Source: Nageia nagi (lineage: Eukaryota; Pinophyta). Taken from it: 64,000 nucleotides of DNA. Under the pieces are notes generated by a model. The model ran no database searches. It was not told where the DNA came from and saw only the letters and a list, made by a program, of their open reading frames with translations. Below are positions 1 through 10,819 of the stretch, one piece after another. How positions within the stretch are numbered: the stretch's first letter is position 1; every line of letters begins with the position of its first letter. The position numbers were made by a program, and so were the translations under genes. The stretch is taken from assembly GCA_050084985.1 (NCBI GenBank), contig JBITNC010000002.1:35774001-35838000 (forward strand). Direction: 5' to 3'.

Positions 1-2640
1 TTCTTACCAAAATATGTAACTCCTCAACTATATTCCATAGAGGTGGGCAGGCAAATATGTGCCATAGAGAACAAGTATGGGTCTGAGGATAGTTTTAAAT
101 CTATTGTAGATATACCAACTTCTACTAAAATTTCACTCTTTTGAAGTAGGTTGTAAAGATATTATAATAGAATTTATTGTACAAAATTTCAAATTGGATA
201 TGGTAGAAATCCCTTGGATGTATGACCCTTCAAGTGATATGACAAAAATAATAAGGTTAGGTAAGAAGTATCCAACCTTTTCCCATGAGTATATAAAATT
301 GAACAAAAAGCAAAAATGTACCCTAAATGGGAATTTACACCCTTGAACAAGACATGGATGAGTCTTGAGTGGATAAATAAATATAGGAGCTTAGAAAATA
401 AGTGATAAGATTTTTCCCTTGGCCCTAATGTCCTCATGCAACTAACAAATTTTGTTGGGGCCCTAATAAAGTTCATTATTTCACAAGGTTCAGATTTGAA
501 CTTACAATAAAGATCCATCATATTGAGAATGAATTATTTGAGATATTCAAATATGATAAATTTTGGGAATTAGAGTATTCTAAAGACCCCTTGCTAGAGT
601 TGGGACCCAACCTCTTCCCCCTAATTTTTAAGAAAAATAGTTACAGGAGTGAGATAGATAGAGGTTTGATAACCTTCTAGCTTAGAAGAGCTTGCCAAGA
701 AGAGAGAACAAAACCCCTCAGATACTACTACTACTTCCTAAAAGTCATATTTAAAAAATAAAAGGATAATTTAAACCCTTACTCAAAAATAATAGACCCA
801 AAAAAGGAAGAAAAAACTAGTAAAGAAACCCCACACAACATAGCCCAGGTCACAAAGGACTATGCCTCCACCTCCAAAAATCATAGAAGAGACATCAGAG
901 GTTACGAAAAAAAGAGGAAGAAATATTTGATGCAAAGGAATTACAAGAGCTTTAGAACATAGAAACTGCTGCTCAGGAGGAAGTCCTACAAAAAAAGTCC
1001 CAAAAAAAGAACATATGAAATTCAATAAGGCAAGGGAATATACTTGGAGTGGGAAGCTCTGTAGCAATTGCACCCCAGAGGTAGATTGGGTGATGATGAT
1101 GATGATGAACTAGGAAGTAAAGAGACTTTGACCTAATGGAAAAAGACAATGATGAAGATAAGATCATGGAAGAAGCAAAAAAAAACTAGAGATTCAAGAT
1201 TCTACACCTCCAAAGCAATCAAAACCCGCTCAATAGGTCACAACATCCACCATAGGTGTAAATACTCCTCATTCTTTAATTCCTACAACCTCCCAGGAGG
1301 AGATTAAATCATTTTTATGCAAATTGTAGAACCCATTAATTGGAAAACTTTTGTTAATAAACCTCTTATGCTCCCTAAGAAATAGTCAAGAATTTTGAGT
1401 AAGGTAACAAAAATAGGAGATATTAAGATAGCATAGATTTCTTTCAAAGAAGGACAACTAGATACTACTCCCATAACTATCATTGATGTAAGTATGTAGA
1501 GTGCTTCGATAATTAAACAATCCAGATTTCTTGTAAATACTTCAATGGTAGCTGGTAAAATTCTTCAAGCAATGGAGACTAAGATAGATAGATTAATAAG
1601 AAAATAGATAATATAAAAAAGATTGCTCCCTTAAAGACAAAATAATGGTTGGATTGTCAAAATAAAAATAAAACCTACTCACAAAGCTTGATAAGCAAAA
1701 ATTAAATTCAAGAAAAGCTTGACAGAAACAAATGTTGATCTAAATAATGAAATCAAACCATACAAGATCTTAAAGCTCAAGATGCAATTATAGATGCCAA
1801 AAGGTCAAGCAAGTTGAGGTTGAATTACAAACCATTATAGAACTAACAAAGTATTATCTAATGATAACTCAAAACTGTTGTTGCTCATACAAAGGTTTCA
1901 GAAAATTCCTAATGGAATAAGTTGGAGATAGGATGGTGACTTTATCACACTTACATTTGTTAAAAGAATAGACACTAAAGCCATAAAATATTCAACATGC
2001 ATACCACTCTCTATTAAGTTGGCTCTAGATATACCAAGGTCAATTATTGAAAAAATGTAAAGTTGGTTGAGAATCTTGATTAAGAAAGATATAGCTACCA
2101 TTACTCTAGACCAAGATAATCATATTTGAGAAGGATCTAGATATATGTGAACTCCAAAATTTAGTGTTTGATATGGAATTAGTAAACACTAACTCACATA
2201 GAATTGGCTTTATTAACAAATATATTCTTTGATTGAAATGAAAGCTTCCAAATTATGGAACAAATGTATAGGGTAGTGCTACCAGATGGGTAGCTAATAC
2301 CATTCAATTTATTGAACAATATTTTTCAGAAGAAAATATCATAATTACAACAAATAAATGATCTCACTCAAGAAGCAATTACAAGGTTCTTGCATGCTAG
2401 GAGGCTAGAGAATGTTCTAATGAGTTTTAGAGTAGATACTGTGAAGATTCAAGCATCCCCTATTTTTTCACAAGTTAACTATCAATACCTTAAAGATTTA
2501 AATAATAAGATGCATCCCTTCCTCCTAGTAGAGCTTATTCCACCAATTAAGACTCCTATAAAATCTACATTTGAGTACAAGTAGCAACTACAAGCAATAA
2601 AAAGTGGGTCCTATTCTCCGATGCAGAGACCTGTAAAGCT
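1..2640 (+). pseudogene. Unidentified degenerate coding remnant (possibly the antisense ORF of element G)
   Basis: The plus strand reads as broken but protein-like stretches in shifting frames. One lies near 5-165, one near 310-480, one near 520-650, one near 1,310-1,600 (containing EPINWKTFVNKPLMLP and a stretch ending in QAMETKIDRL), and one near 2,355-2,583 that ends in PIKSTFEYK. Lys/Glu-rich, coiled-coil-like segments lie near 790-1,010 and 1,720-1,850. Many stops are TAG or TAA where Gln would fit. I do not recognise the family. Its position left of a minus-strand protease and gag, and its opposite direction, match the antisense genes of elements A, B and H, but no PMD motif is visible. 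It begins before the window. Confidence 0.35.
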
Positions 2641-2966
2641 ACCAAAAGATTGTATTCTTTCAAAATTTCACCTAATTTGGGTAACACACTATCATTTTTT
2701 CATTCTTTCATTCTTTTCAAAAAATTATTTCTATTCCAACTTCCTCCTTTCACATATAATTTGAGTCTTCTGTTAGTCTTAAGTTTGAAGAATTCTAGGT
2801 GTTTTTCAACATTCAGCTATTGTATTTATAAGTCTTGGTCTTTCATATTTTGCCTTATAAATTTCTAGTCAAAGTCTAAGTGGGTGTTAAATAACTCCCA
2901 AGGGGATAAACCTTAAGTATGTTAGAATCAAAAGAGCTAGGAACTATATGTATAAAGAGTCATGTT
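2641..2966. other. AT-rich stretch without recognisable gene
   Basis: This stretch is T-rich on the plus strand and follows the last coding-like segment. I see no gene, LTR end or RNA gene. The short open frame in it has a biased, hydrophobic, low-complexity composition and I do not believe it is coding. Confidence 0.4.
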
Positions 2967-3078
2967 GGATTTGTTGTAAATACATTATGGAGTTTTGCAA
3001 ATACATATCTAAGAGTTGTTGTAAATACATGTCTGGGATTTGTGTAAATACATGTCTAAGAGTTATTGTAAAAGTGGG
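2967..3078. repeat. Short tandem repeat, unit about 23 bp, about 5 copies
   Basis: Imperfect units built around TTGTAAATACATGTCTAAGA follow one another. The copies differ by a few substitutions each. The array runs up to the longer tandem repeat that starts near 3,119. Confidence 0.7.
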
Positions 3079-3118
3079 TCCAAGTTATGTCCAAATAGTC
3101 ATGACAAATGCCCAAAAG

Positions 3119-3385
3119 TAAATAGAACCTACTAATTTTAATAGTGACATCACCATTTTTGGTTAAAATTAGTGGTCCTAGAATAAGTAATGACAGGTGA
3201 AGATTCATGAAGAAGTAAATAAACCCATCAATTTTCACTAATGACATCACCATTTTTGGCTAAAATCAATGGGTCCTACAACAAGTAATGGTGGGTGAAG
3301 ATTCATGAAGATACCAAATAAATCCCTTTGATTTAAGTGTGATGTTAGAACTTTTAACCAAAATCAATGGGTACTAAGGAGAGCC
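3119..3385. repeat. Tandem repeat, unit about 97-100 bp, about 2.5 copies
   Basis: The block containing GTGACATCACCATTTTTGG and GGTGAAGATTCATGAAGA appears near 3,119-3,215 and again near 3,216-3,318. A third, partial and more diverged copy follows (AACCAAAATCAATGGGTAC). It lies between the unidentified plus-strand coding remnant and the minus-strand protease remnant of element G. Confidence 0.75.
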
Positions 3386-4300
3386 ATATCATCAACAAAG
3401 CTTGGACCCCTAGGACCTATTAACATGTTGACTTCAACTCAATTCCACATAACAAGTGGCAATTTCTTCTTGAACTAACTTGGTATATTATTTCACTATC
3501 CCCATTAATCTATTCAATCAGAACTATATATGGATCATCAATGGTTGTAGAGAATTATATGACTACTATAGAGCATAATGCCATAATCATGCCTATTAAA
3601 TTAGATGAGTACTTCTTCAATCAACTTCAATACCATCTTTAATAAACTACAAGAATAAAGTAGGAGCATTCAATGACATGTCAAGAAGATTGCGCTCAAT
3701 GGATACGATTGTTTAAAAATTAAAATTTTCAAATAGTCGTGCTATGGTACTTATTCATTATGTAATCTAACACAGTTGTAATATTTATTGTAAATATTTT
3801 TCTTCACCAGCTTCAAGTAAGATGAGTAATTATGTATATGATGATAAAAACAATACAGTAGGGCATTTAAATGTATAAATGGTAGAATATAGAAATCAAT
3901 ATGGCCAAACATTCTACAAATTTGCCTAGGTCTAGAAGGTGCTTTCATACATGATAATGCAAATAGATAATGCTTTACCCTCTTGAAATAAGTGGCTATT
4001 TATTTCTTTATGAATATTATGTATGGAATGTTGTCTTAAGTTGTGGCTATGTATTGTCATTTCAAGACCCCAAGGGTAAGATAGCATGCTATTCTTAATC
4101 TTAGCTATGGATTGCTACCTATGCTGCAATGCTGGATGTGTAGTTCTCATTTAAATTTTTTAGTTTAATGTGTTTATCTCTTTCTATAATCTCTATACCT
4201 TTATCTATTTACTTTTACTTTAAATATTTATAATAGATAGGAAATGACCTATAACTCAAAGATTGAGAAGAAAACCAACATGAGCGCATTCCCACCACCT
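3386..4300. other. Non-coding AT-rich spacer in element G
   Basis: I see no convincing gene, RNA or LTR boundary here. In a complete Tat-like element RT and integrase would lie on the left side of the protease, but no such motif is visible on either strand. Confidence 0.4.
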
Positions 4301-4309
4301 TTTGCTCTT

Positions 4310-4800
4310 TCAAGGAACCTACTATTGTAGCAATGGAAAACATGACCAGACCAAACCCTTTGAGGTTACATTATACCGATCAATAATAATACAATGCACA
4401 TTACCCTTGCGAATATACTTCAAATATTGATGGAGTGTATATGGGATGCATCACATGGATTAAATACATAGACAACAAAGGAGTAGGTTAAAGTTAATAT
4501 TAACTCCAAAAATGTAGCAATATGTGGAAAAAGTTTTAATTCCTACCTTTAGAGGAAGGATAATCATTCCAAGAGTTTCACACAAGGATTTGTTAAAAGA
4601 ATGTAAGATAAGTTGTGATATAATAAGATGGATGGATGGAAGATGAATACTATCTAGTATGACATAGGAGAGGATACTAATGGATGAGATTGTATTAATG
4701 AATACCCATTTTAAGGGTGACTCATTAATCCATAGGATGATGTGCATGGGAATATTTTTGATAGTTAGAATTGCCAATTCCTTGATCTAATGATCATAAA
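4310..4800 (-). pseudogene. Ty3/gypsy aspartic protease remnant (element G)
   Basis: The minus-strand reading is like the retropepsin region of Tat-type gypsy polyproteins. It contains INESPLKWVFINTISS, where functional relatives have an Asp-Gly-Gly-Ser-Ala-type active site. Then come SLCETLGMIILPLKVG and VNINFNLLL, and after a frame break LHQYLKYIRKGNVHCI. These align by eye with the better-kept protease of element B (44,864-45,600), which has NLGSIVLPITVG, YNVLLGHPWI and GCLKYIYKDKVHCV in the same order. The catalytic Asp-Gly-Gly is gone, so this copy is dead. The gag remnant lies upstream of it, to the right. No RT follows it. Confidence 0.7.
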
Positions 4801-5229
4801 AGATAATATATGGAGAGAGACAAGTATGAACACTACATATAAAACAAGTAAACACCTTAGGATTATTTGCATCCAAATTAATGGATTGCCAAATTTGGAT
4901 CATCACTTAGTCATGGACTATAGATTATTGTAGGATATCAAAGATGGGGAGATTTGTGGGAGTAGTTTTTATTTTATGGTAAGGCTACTCATTATAGTTA
5001 GAATTTTATGGGTAATCATAGCATGTTTGAGAGTGAATGGAATGGTGAAATAAGGGATATAAGTTTATGTATCTATGAGTGGATTGGGAGTTCTCACTGA
5101 CCCTTAAATCATATGAATAATGATATTAACCATGCCTATAAAAGCTTATGTAGTTGAAAGATGATTTACATAGTTAATTTGACTAGGGATGGTTTGAGAA
5201 GTGGAAGCAACATGTTGTTGAGGTTGTGA
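4801..5229 (-). other. Gag-protease connector of element G, no clear domain
   Basis: This stretch separates the protease remnant from the gag remnant on the minus strand. It is too broken for a domain call and holds no other feature I can support. Confidence 0.35.
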
Positions 5230-7170
5230 TGGTGGTTGGGAAGGTGGTGGATGTTGTGGGAGTGAATTCTAGAAGAAACCAAGATGTTAATTGTGAGGAA
5301 CAAGAGGATTATCAACTTTAATTCATCCATCCTCAATCATATCTTGTATAATGTTCTTAAGTTTTCCATATTTATTTATGTCATGACCCCCATAATAGTG
5401 ATAGGCATAATATTCATTCTCATTATACCATACTAGTTTTATGTAGGTGAAATCACATGAATGAATCTTAGAAAGGATAATATAATGAGCATCATATAAC
5501 CTTTAGAAAACATTTGAAAAGGCCTCAGGGAGTGGACTAAACTTGAGTAGTGGCCTTGGGTCACTATGGAAAAGTATTAGGAAGTATGGGAGGTGGAATA
5601 GAGAGGCTGTGGACTACAAAATATGACTAAAGATAAAATGATGGAGGTATCATAGAAGAATCTAGATATGAAGTATAAGATTGGATAGGAGGTGATGGAG
5701 AATATAGGGATGAAAGGTAAGGCAATGGTGGATGTGTAGGAATAGAATAAGGTGAAGGTGAAGAATACAAAACATGCATGGGTGGTGTGGATATTACATT
5801 GAGAGTAGATTTCCAAACCTTTATCCCTTTATATTGATTTCCATAAGAAATATTAGCCTTACTATATTTTATGGATAATCAACTTTCTTTTTTAGCTTCA
5901 AATCCCCTTCATTTATTCTAACTTCCTCACTAAGTTTGGCTTGTGCTACTTGCTCGAAAGAATAGTGTTGTTGGATTTGTAATGTCAATGATATATATTT
6001 TTCATAACTCAAGGATAATATTTTTACCAATTCATTTGAGAGGATATTGAAAGGGAGGTAATTGATTACAACTCTCCATCAAGACACATAATCATTGATT
6101 GAATCATCCTCATACTATATAAGGTTATATAGATTGGGAAAATATGTCTTACTCTTATTATTGATCCTATAATGGTAAAGGAAGGTATTGAATAACTATT
6201 AAAAGGATAGGAGATTATATTGAGGTATATTATTCAACCAATTAATGGTTTATCCTCCTAATTACATGGGGAAGGTACGCAATATGAGAGGATGATTGAA
6301 GCTAATGAGATAACATATACTTTGGAAAGTGAGAACATGCTCTAATGGGTATTCATTTCCCTTGAATTGGTATATATTAGGAAGATTAAACTTATTATAA
6401 TATGAATAAAATGGGGAAAATATGGTGAATGGGTTCCTTGCAAATCTAACTATAGGTAGGTTTGTTGTACCCAATTCTATTGAGCTCTAAACTTTGCAAT
6501 TTATCTAAAACTCATAGATTTATTGAGATAGGATAAGGAATCTTTGATAATACAATAATTTATAGGGAATTATATGAACACTAATGTATGATAGATGGAT
6601 ATAAAGGTGGTGTGCATATCAAGGGTAGGGAAAAATAAAATATTATGGTTGTTGAGGTGAATGATACAAATAAGAGGGACTTATCTAAAAAAGAGTTGAC
6701 ACAACATGTAAGTAGAGTGATAAATATGTTTACATGAGAGGAAATATCAACACGAGATGATGTGGGAAATAAATAGGTGAATATGGCTATGGGAAGGTAT
6801 ACCCAAGATGGGTTGTGGTCATGGAGCATATTACAAGTAAAAATGAGACTATTCTCAAATAATAGACTATGGAAGTGTCGACATAATAGTTATGGAATAG
6901 GATGGAAGATATATTCCCAAGGAAGTGAGAGGATAGATCACATAGTGGGGATGGGAATAAGTGGAAGTCAATGTGTATCCCATTGATGAAGGGAATTTCA
7001 CATAAAACACTTGAGAAAATCCTCATACATAATAGTATTATGGTGAAGAATATGGAGTATCAAAAGTAGGATGAAATTGAAATGTTTATGGTGAAGGATA
7101 AGGTGAAAACACATAAGGAGGAATGTAATAAGGGGGTACAAGATGATATGGTATCTAAAAAAATATAATA
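5230..7170 (-). pseudogene. Ty3/gypsy gag remnant (element G)
   Basis: Read on the minus strand, a Pro/Tyr/His-rich N-terminal part (about 6,580-7,150) is followed by a capsid-like gag domain. That domain has LPNIYQFKGNEYPLEHVL, FQSICYLISFNHPLILRTFP and a Trp-Leu-Asn-Asn-Ile-Pro motif at about 6,220-6,440, then YEDDSINDYVSWR near 6,090. A second Pro/Ser/Tyr-rich hinge lies at about 5,580-5,800. The C-terminal zinc-finger-like motif (YYAYHYYGGHDINKYGKL, near 5,340-5,425) has lost its cysteines to tyrosine. The order and motifs match Tat-type gag, as in the elements A and B in this window. Stops and frameshifts are numerous. Element F is inserted just upstream, at 7,183. Confidence 0.75.
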
Positions 7171-7182
7171 TGGGGTAGTAAA

Positions 7183-8055
7183 TGGTGATTCCTCAATCAC
7201 TACTTAAATTTGTCAAACCATGATTGTGTACTAAGCTATTTGCAATTAGATATCTATTTTGGTTTATACACCATACACTTTCTTTGAAATAAATAAATAC
7301 TTGGAAATAAACATTCATTAAATAGAAGTAAAAGTCCTTAAAATGAAATAAATGTAGAAGAAATGAAATAACAAGAAATAAGAGACTTCTACTAGTAGGA
7401 ATGGTCCCAACTCTTCCTAGCATAAGCTCAAGCAGAACTTAGATGCTTATAATGCTGAAACCAATAGTTGAATTACTTTTAATCATAGAAATTACAAATA
7501 CTCTATTCTATTACATATGAATTAAAAATTCTATAATAGTTTTATTACTTTGTTCCTACTATAGACATATAAGTTATGTCCACTTACAAAATAGGATGAT
7601 AAATAAGATAAACAAAATAAACCTATAATTCCTAAGAATTAGTGAGAACACAATGGAGTGATACCATGTCCTTATTCCAAAATATACAACTTGACTACAT
7701 TGCACATTCTATAGTTCAAAGGAAACTCATTCAATCATTAGTTTTGCAAGTGTCAAGCATCACCATTTCAATCAAGAAAATGTAATCAACTTTGAATTGA
7801 AAGCAAATCTCCTTTAGTTAGATTCATGCTAAATAGGTCTTCAATCAGTAATAAACATTGAACCACTTAGTCAACAATTGAAACACATGTTTACCATTTT
7901 ATTGATGTCACATGAAGGTAGGACTCTAGAACCCTTCTATACAATGGAAACTGATAATCTAGAGCTAACTACATACTCACTCGAACATGTTATTTTGGAG
8001 TCAATCAACCTAGTCAACCAAGAAAGAGATACTTCAAGGTATTTTATATATCACA
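7183..8055 (-). repeat. Element F 3' LTR
   Basis: This 873-bp repeat matches 53,160-55,050 along its length. Shared blocks include the start TGGTGATTCCTCAATCACTA, ATAGAAGTAAAAGT, AGAGACTTCTAC, CCAACTCTTCCTAG, CCTATAATTCCTAA and GTCAACCAAGAAAGAGATA. It is shorter than its partner because of deletions here and insertions there. Confidence 0.75.
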
Positions 8056-8085
8056 CAATCCAACTTCTCTTTCTCCTTAGGTGAT
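8056..8085 (-). other. Element F polypurine tract candidate
   Basis: On the minus strand, AAGGAGAAAGAGAAG precedes the LTR start by about 8 bases. This is the position expected for the plus-strand primer of a minus-oriented element. Confidence 0.5.
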
Positions 8086-8329
8086 GGTACACTATGTGAC
8101 ATGTGTCCCAACATCCTAATTTTCATGAGCCATATTCTAAAACTAATATAATCTTAAGGTTTGTTGTCCTCCAAATCAGGAATAGGGAGCAATATAATTA
8201 GTGGTCTAAACCTTATCCTATCCAATATATGGAGTGTATCCTTAATATTCCTATTATGGTTGTAGCTCTCCTATGACTCTATAATAGATTATTTGGGGAA
8301 ATGATATGCCTCTTTTTTCTCTCAATACT

Positions 8330-8739
8330 CTAAATAATCCACCTAATCTTGGCACTTTCAATAGCCTTATCCAAGTATCTTGTAAAAACTCCCTGATATC
8401 TTTCAACATATCTTCCTATTGCAGTCCGATACTGAGGTAAGACATGTGGTTTTGTCATAAGGTTCTTAAAGTTTGCGACCAAAGTTCTAGGATAGAATGT
8501 TTCTATCCTCATTGGTAAGTCATTTTTATCTACTCTTCTTGAAATAAGTCTAGCTCTTACTTGCATTTCACTTGATTTAGTATCATTGAAGTAAAGGCCC
8601 TGAGTTGCACTTCTCCAAGAAATAAGTTAAGAAGGAATTTGGCATTTAGAAAAAGGAAGAAGCTATGCAAATAAAACTCACACATAAGATACTTATCATT
8701 CTCTTAACTTGAGAATAGGCTCTAAGAAACTTATCATTT
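8330..8739 (-). pseudogene. Element F extra ORF, C-terminal part (interrupted by element A)
   Basis: The frame at 8,330-8,566 reads RARLISRRVDKNDLPMRIE, then RTLVANFKNLMTKP, QYRTAIGRYVERYQGV and ends AIESAKIRWII. The part nearer 8,739 contains FLRAYSQVKRMIS, directly continuing the reading from 25,977 (GLHYLIEE) once element A and one TCCTC copy are removed. This is therefore the end of the sense ORF that follows integrase in element F. I do not recognise the protein. Athila-type elements commonly carry an env-like or other ORF at this position, but no signal peptide or transmembrane segment stands out here. Confidence 0.5.
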
Positions 8740-8744
8740 TCCTC

Positions 8745-9667
8745 TATTTACAAATAAAATTGAGCATGCAAATAAATAAGCAGGTAAATATCTACAAACC
8801 CAACATATTTGTATTCGAGCTACGGATAGCAATTTATACAAAATAATGATAGAGACAATCAACTATAGAAATAGAACAAGTATTTTAACAAATGATAAAC
8901 TTGAAATTATTTGCAAAACTCAAACTATACAATATATCAGATATATGTATACGTAGTCAGGCATAAGATGACACCACCTATCAAGATAGAAGTTATATAC
9001 CCACCTCATAGAGCATGCTCGAAATGAAGCTATTGACAAAGTCCTGGGATCCAACGTTGTCCACACCTAAAACCACAAATCTAAAAAGTCACAGATGAAG
9101 GCCACAGGTGGTGTTCATCGCACTAGATAGGAACACCAATGGTCTGTATTCATCTACAAAGGAGCATCGGTGGCCTTCGATAGGTTATGATCTGTCTCCA
9201 ACAAGTCTACACCTCCACTCAAATCTCAAGATAATTGCAGTATGACACTTAAATAAGTCTCTTAGTTCTTCAGAATGCTCACAATAAGGGATACACAAAA
9301 TCCAGCTTGATAGGCAGTGTCAAGAGGCACCTTACAATATGATTGCCATTATCAAGACCATACGCAGGATCCTATGTATCCTTGATGATGGAATTACTAT
9401 TAGATCCCTTATTTATATAGATAATAGATAATACAACCCATGGGTCGGCATGCATCTACATAAACAAGGCTAATACACAACATTCAAGATAACCACACTA
9501 ATAAACAAGATAATTCATGCAATATTCAAGATAATCATTATAAAATTCACATTCAAGACAAACATTGATATTATCACATTAAGATATTCAAGACATATAT
9601 TTAGCCCAAGCATGTTTTCATTAATTTTATTGATTTAAAAACATAAATTCATTTTTATGTGTTAACA
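8745..9667 (-). repeat. Element A 3' LTR
   Basis: This 923-bp copy is nearly colinear with 25,048-25,971. It begins TATTTACAAATA where the other copy begins TGTTTACAAATA, so its terminal TG has become TA. It ends TATGTGTTAACA. Differences between the copies look like mostly transitions, roughly 5-7% by eye. Confidence 0.9.
9410..9420 (-). promoter_or_regulatory. TATA box of element A 3' LTR
   Basis: The minus strand reads CTATATAAATA. The same sequence is at 25,714-25,724 in the 5' LTR. Its position inside the LTR and its orientation fit the element's own promoter. Confidence 0.55.
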
Positions 9668-9675
9668 GATGCCCC
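9668..9675 (-). other. Element A polypurine tract
   Basis: The minus strand reads AAAGTGGGGCATC immediately before the LTR start TGTTAACA. The tract overlaps the outer arm of the adjacent inverted repeat. Confidence 0.6.
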
Positions 9676-9733
9676 ACTTTGAATGTGAAATCAACAGAAA
9701 ACATAAGGTGATAAGAGATTTTGCATTCAAAGT
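9676..9733. repeat. Inverted repeat (hairpin) beside the polypurine tract of element A
   Basis: The arm ACTTTGAATGTGAAATC (9,676-9,692) faces GATTTTGCATTCAAAGT (9,717-9,733). Fifteen of 17 positions pair in the Watson-Crick sense and the other two are G-T, with a 24-base loop. Elements B and H have hairpins at the equivalent place. Confidence 0.8.
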
Positions 9734-9959
9734 AAAAACAAAATATCATAACAATGAAAGATTCTACAAGCATTGATAAAGGTTAATCATAAAATAAAAT
9801 TGTGACAAACATTGCTAATACTAGAGATGGGTTGAGAAAAATTCCTTTGATATTACCTTGGGCATGCTTGCCCCTTGCATTTTTTTTTGATATATGAATG
9901 CCATTGAAGGTGATAATCTGATATATCTAATAGTCTGATAACCTTATCGCAACACTGAT

Positions 9960-10115
9960 GACTCATGACAACAAACTTGACAACACACATACATAAGATG
10001 ATGACCTGACAGATGACCTAACCACACATGATGACCTGATGACAACTCGATAAGACCACATCACAAGACAAGACATGATAACCATGACAACACACATGAC
10101 CACACACAAGGGAGA
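9960..10115. repeat. Degenerate short repeat rich in GATGACCTGA and ACACACATGA
   Basis: Words such as GATGACCTGA, ACACACATGA and CATGACAACA recur irregularly just ahead of the ordered 44-bp array. They may be older, scrambled copies of a similar array. Confidence 0.45.
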
Positions 10116-10202
10116 GCTAAGTTCCACACAACTACAATGGAAGCTGAGATTTCACACCAAGAGGTATGCTGTAGTTGCATAAGAACCAAACTTCGTAAGA
10201 TA

Positions 10203-10470
10203 TATGGGAGCTGAAACTCCATGCCAAGAGGCATGATAAAATGATAAATGGGATCTGAAACTCCATGCCAAGAGGCATGATAAACTAATAAATGGGAGCT
10301 GAAACTCCATGCCAAGAGGCATGATAAGCTGATAAATGGGGAGCTAAAACTCCATGCCAAGAGGCATGATAAGCTGATAAATGGGGAGCTAAAACTCCAC
10401 TCTAAGAGGCATGATGAACTGATAAATGGGAGCTAAAACTCTGTGCCAAGAGGCATGATAAGATGATAAT
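10203..10470. repeat. Tandem repeat, unit 44-46 bp, 6 copies, in element A 3' region
   Basis: The unit contains AAATGGGAGCTGAAACTCC followed by ATGCCAAGAGGCATGATAA. Inside each unit ATGCC-AAGA-GGCAT is a small palindrome. Copies are about 85-95% alike by eye. The array lies between the 3' LTR and the antisense PMD gene. Confidence 0.85.
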
Positions 10471-10786
10471 ATAGCCCTGCAAACATGAAATTCAAAGCAA
10501 TATTATCCTAGATATAACATTTATCAAGCACCTGTGATGTACCTATGATACTTGGATGAGCTAATTGACTGGAAAAAGGAATGCAGGTGGTTCTTTTTGG
10601 TATATTTCGAATGTAGGTGGTCTTCAACTAAGACCGTAGGTGGCCCTTTTCTTATGGATTTATCAAAAACCATGAAGATCAAGTCACGGTGAATTGCCCC
10701 TAGATTCCAGATTGATACCTGGTTACCTGCCCATGCACACTAAATGCCCAAATCAAAACTATCTTGAAGTGTGTGCCCTAATATTT

Positions 10787-10796
10787 CTATAAAAGG
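10787..10796 (+). promoter_or_regulatory. Candidate TATA box of the antisense PMD gene of element A
   Basis: The plus strand reads CTATAAAAGG, a good plant TATA box. A candidate untranslated exon follows, then a canonical intron donor at 11,013. It points opposite to the LTR promoter of element A. Confidence 0.55.
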
Positions 10797-10819
10797 AACC
10801 CCACCCTTCCTCATTTAGT

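Noticed and set aside
7178-7182. GTAAA as the target-site duplication of element F
   Set aside because: The sequence after the right LTR (55,051) is AAATC. No convincing match was found, so no TSD is claimed.
10061-10360. Minus-strand open frame with repeated Trp-Ser-Phe units
   Set aside because: It is an artefact of the 44-bp tandem repeat of element A.
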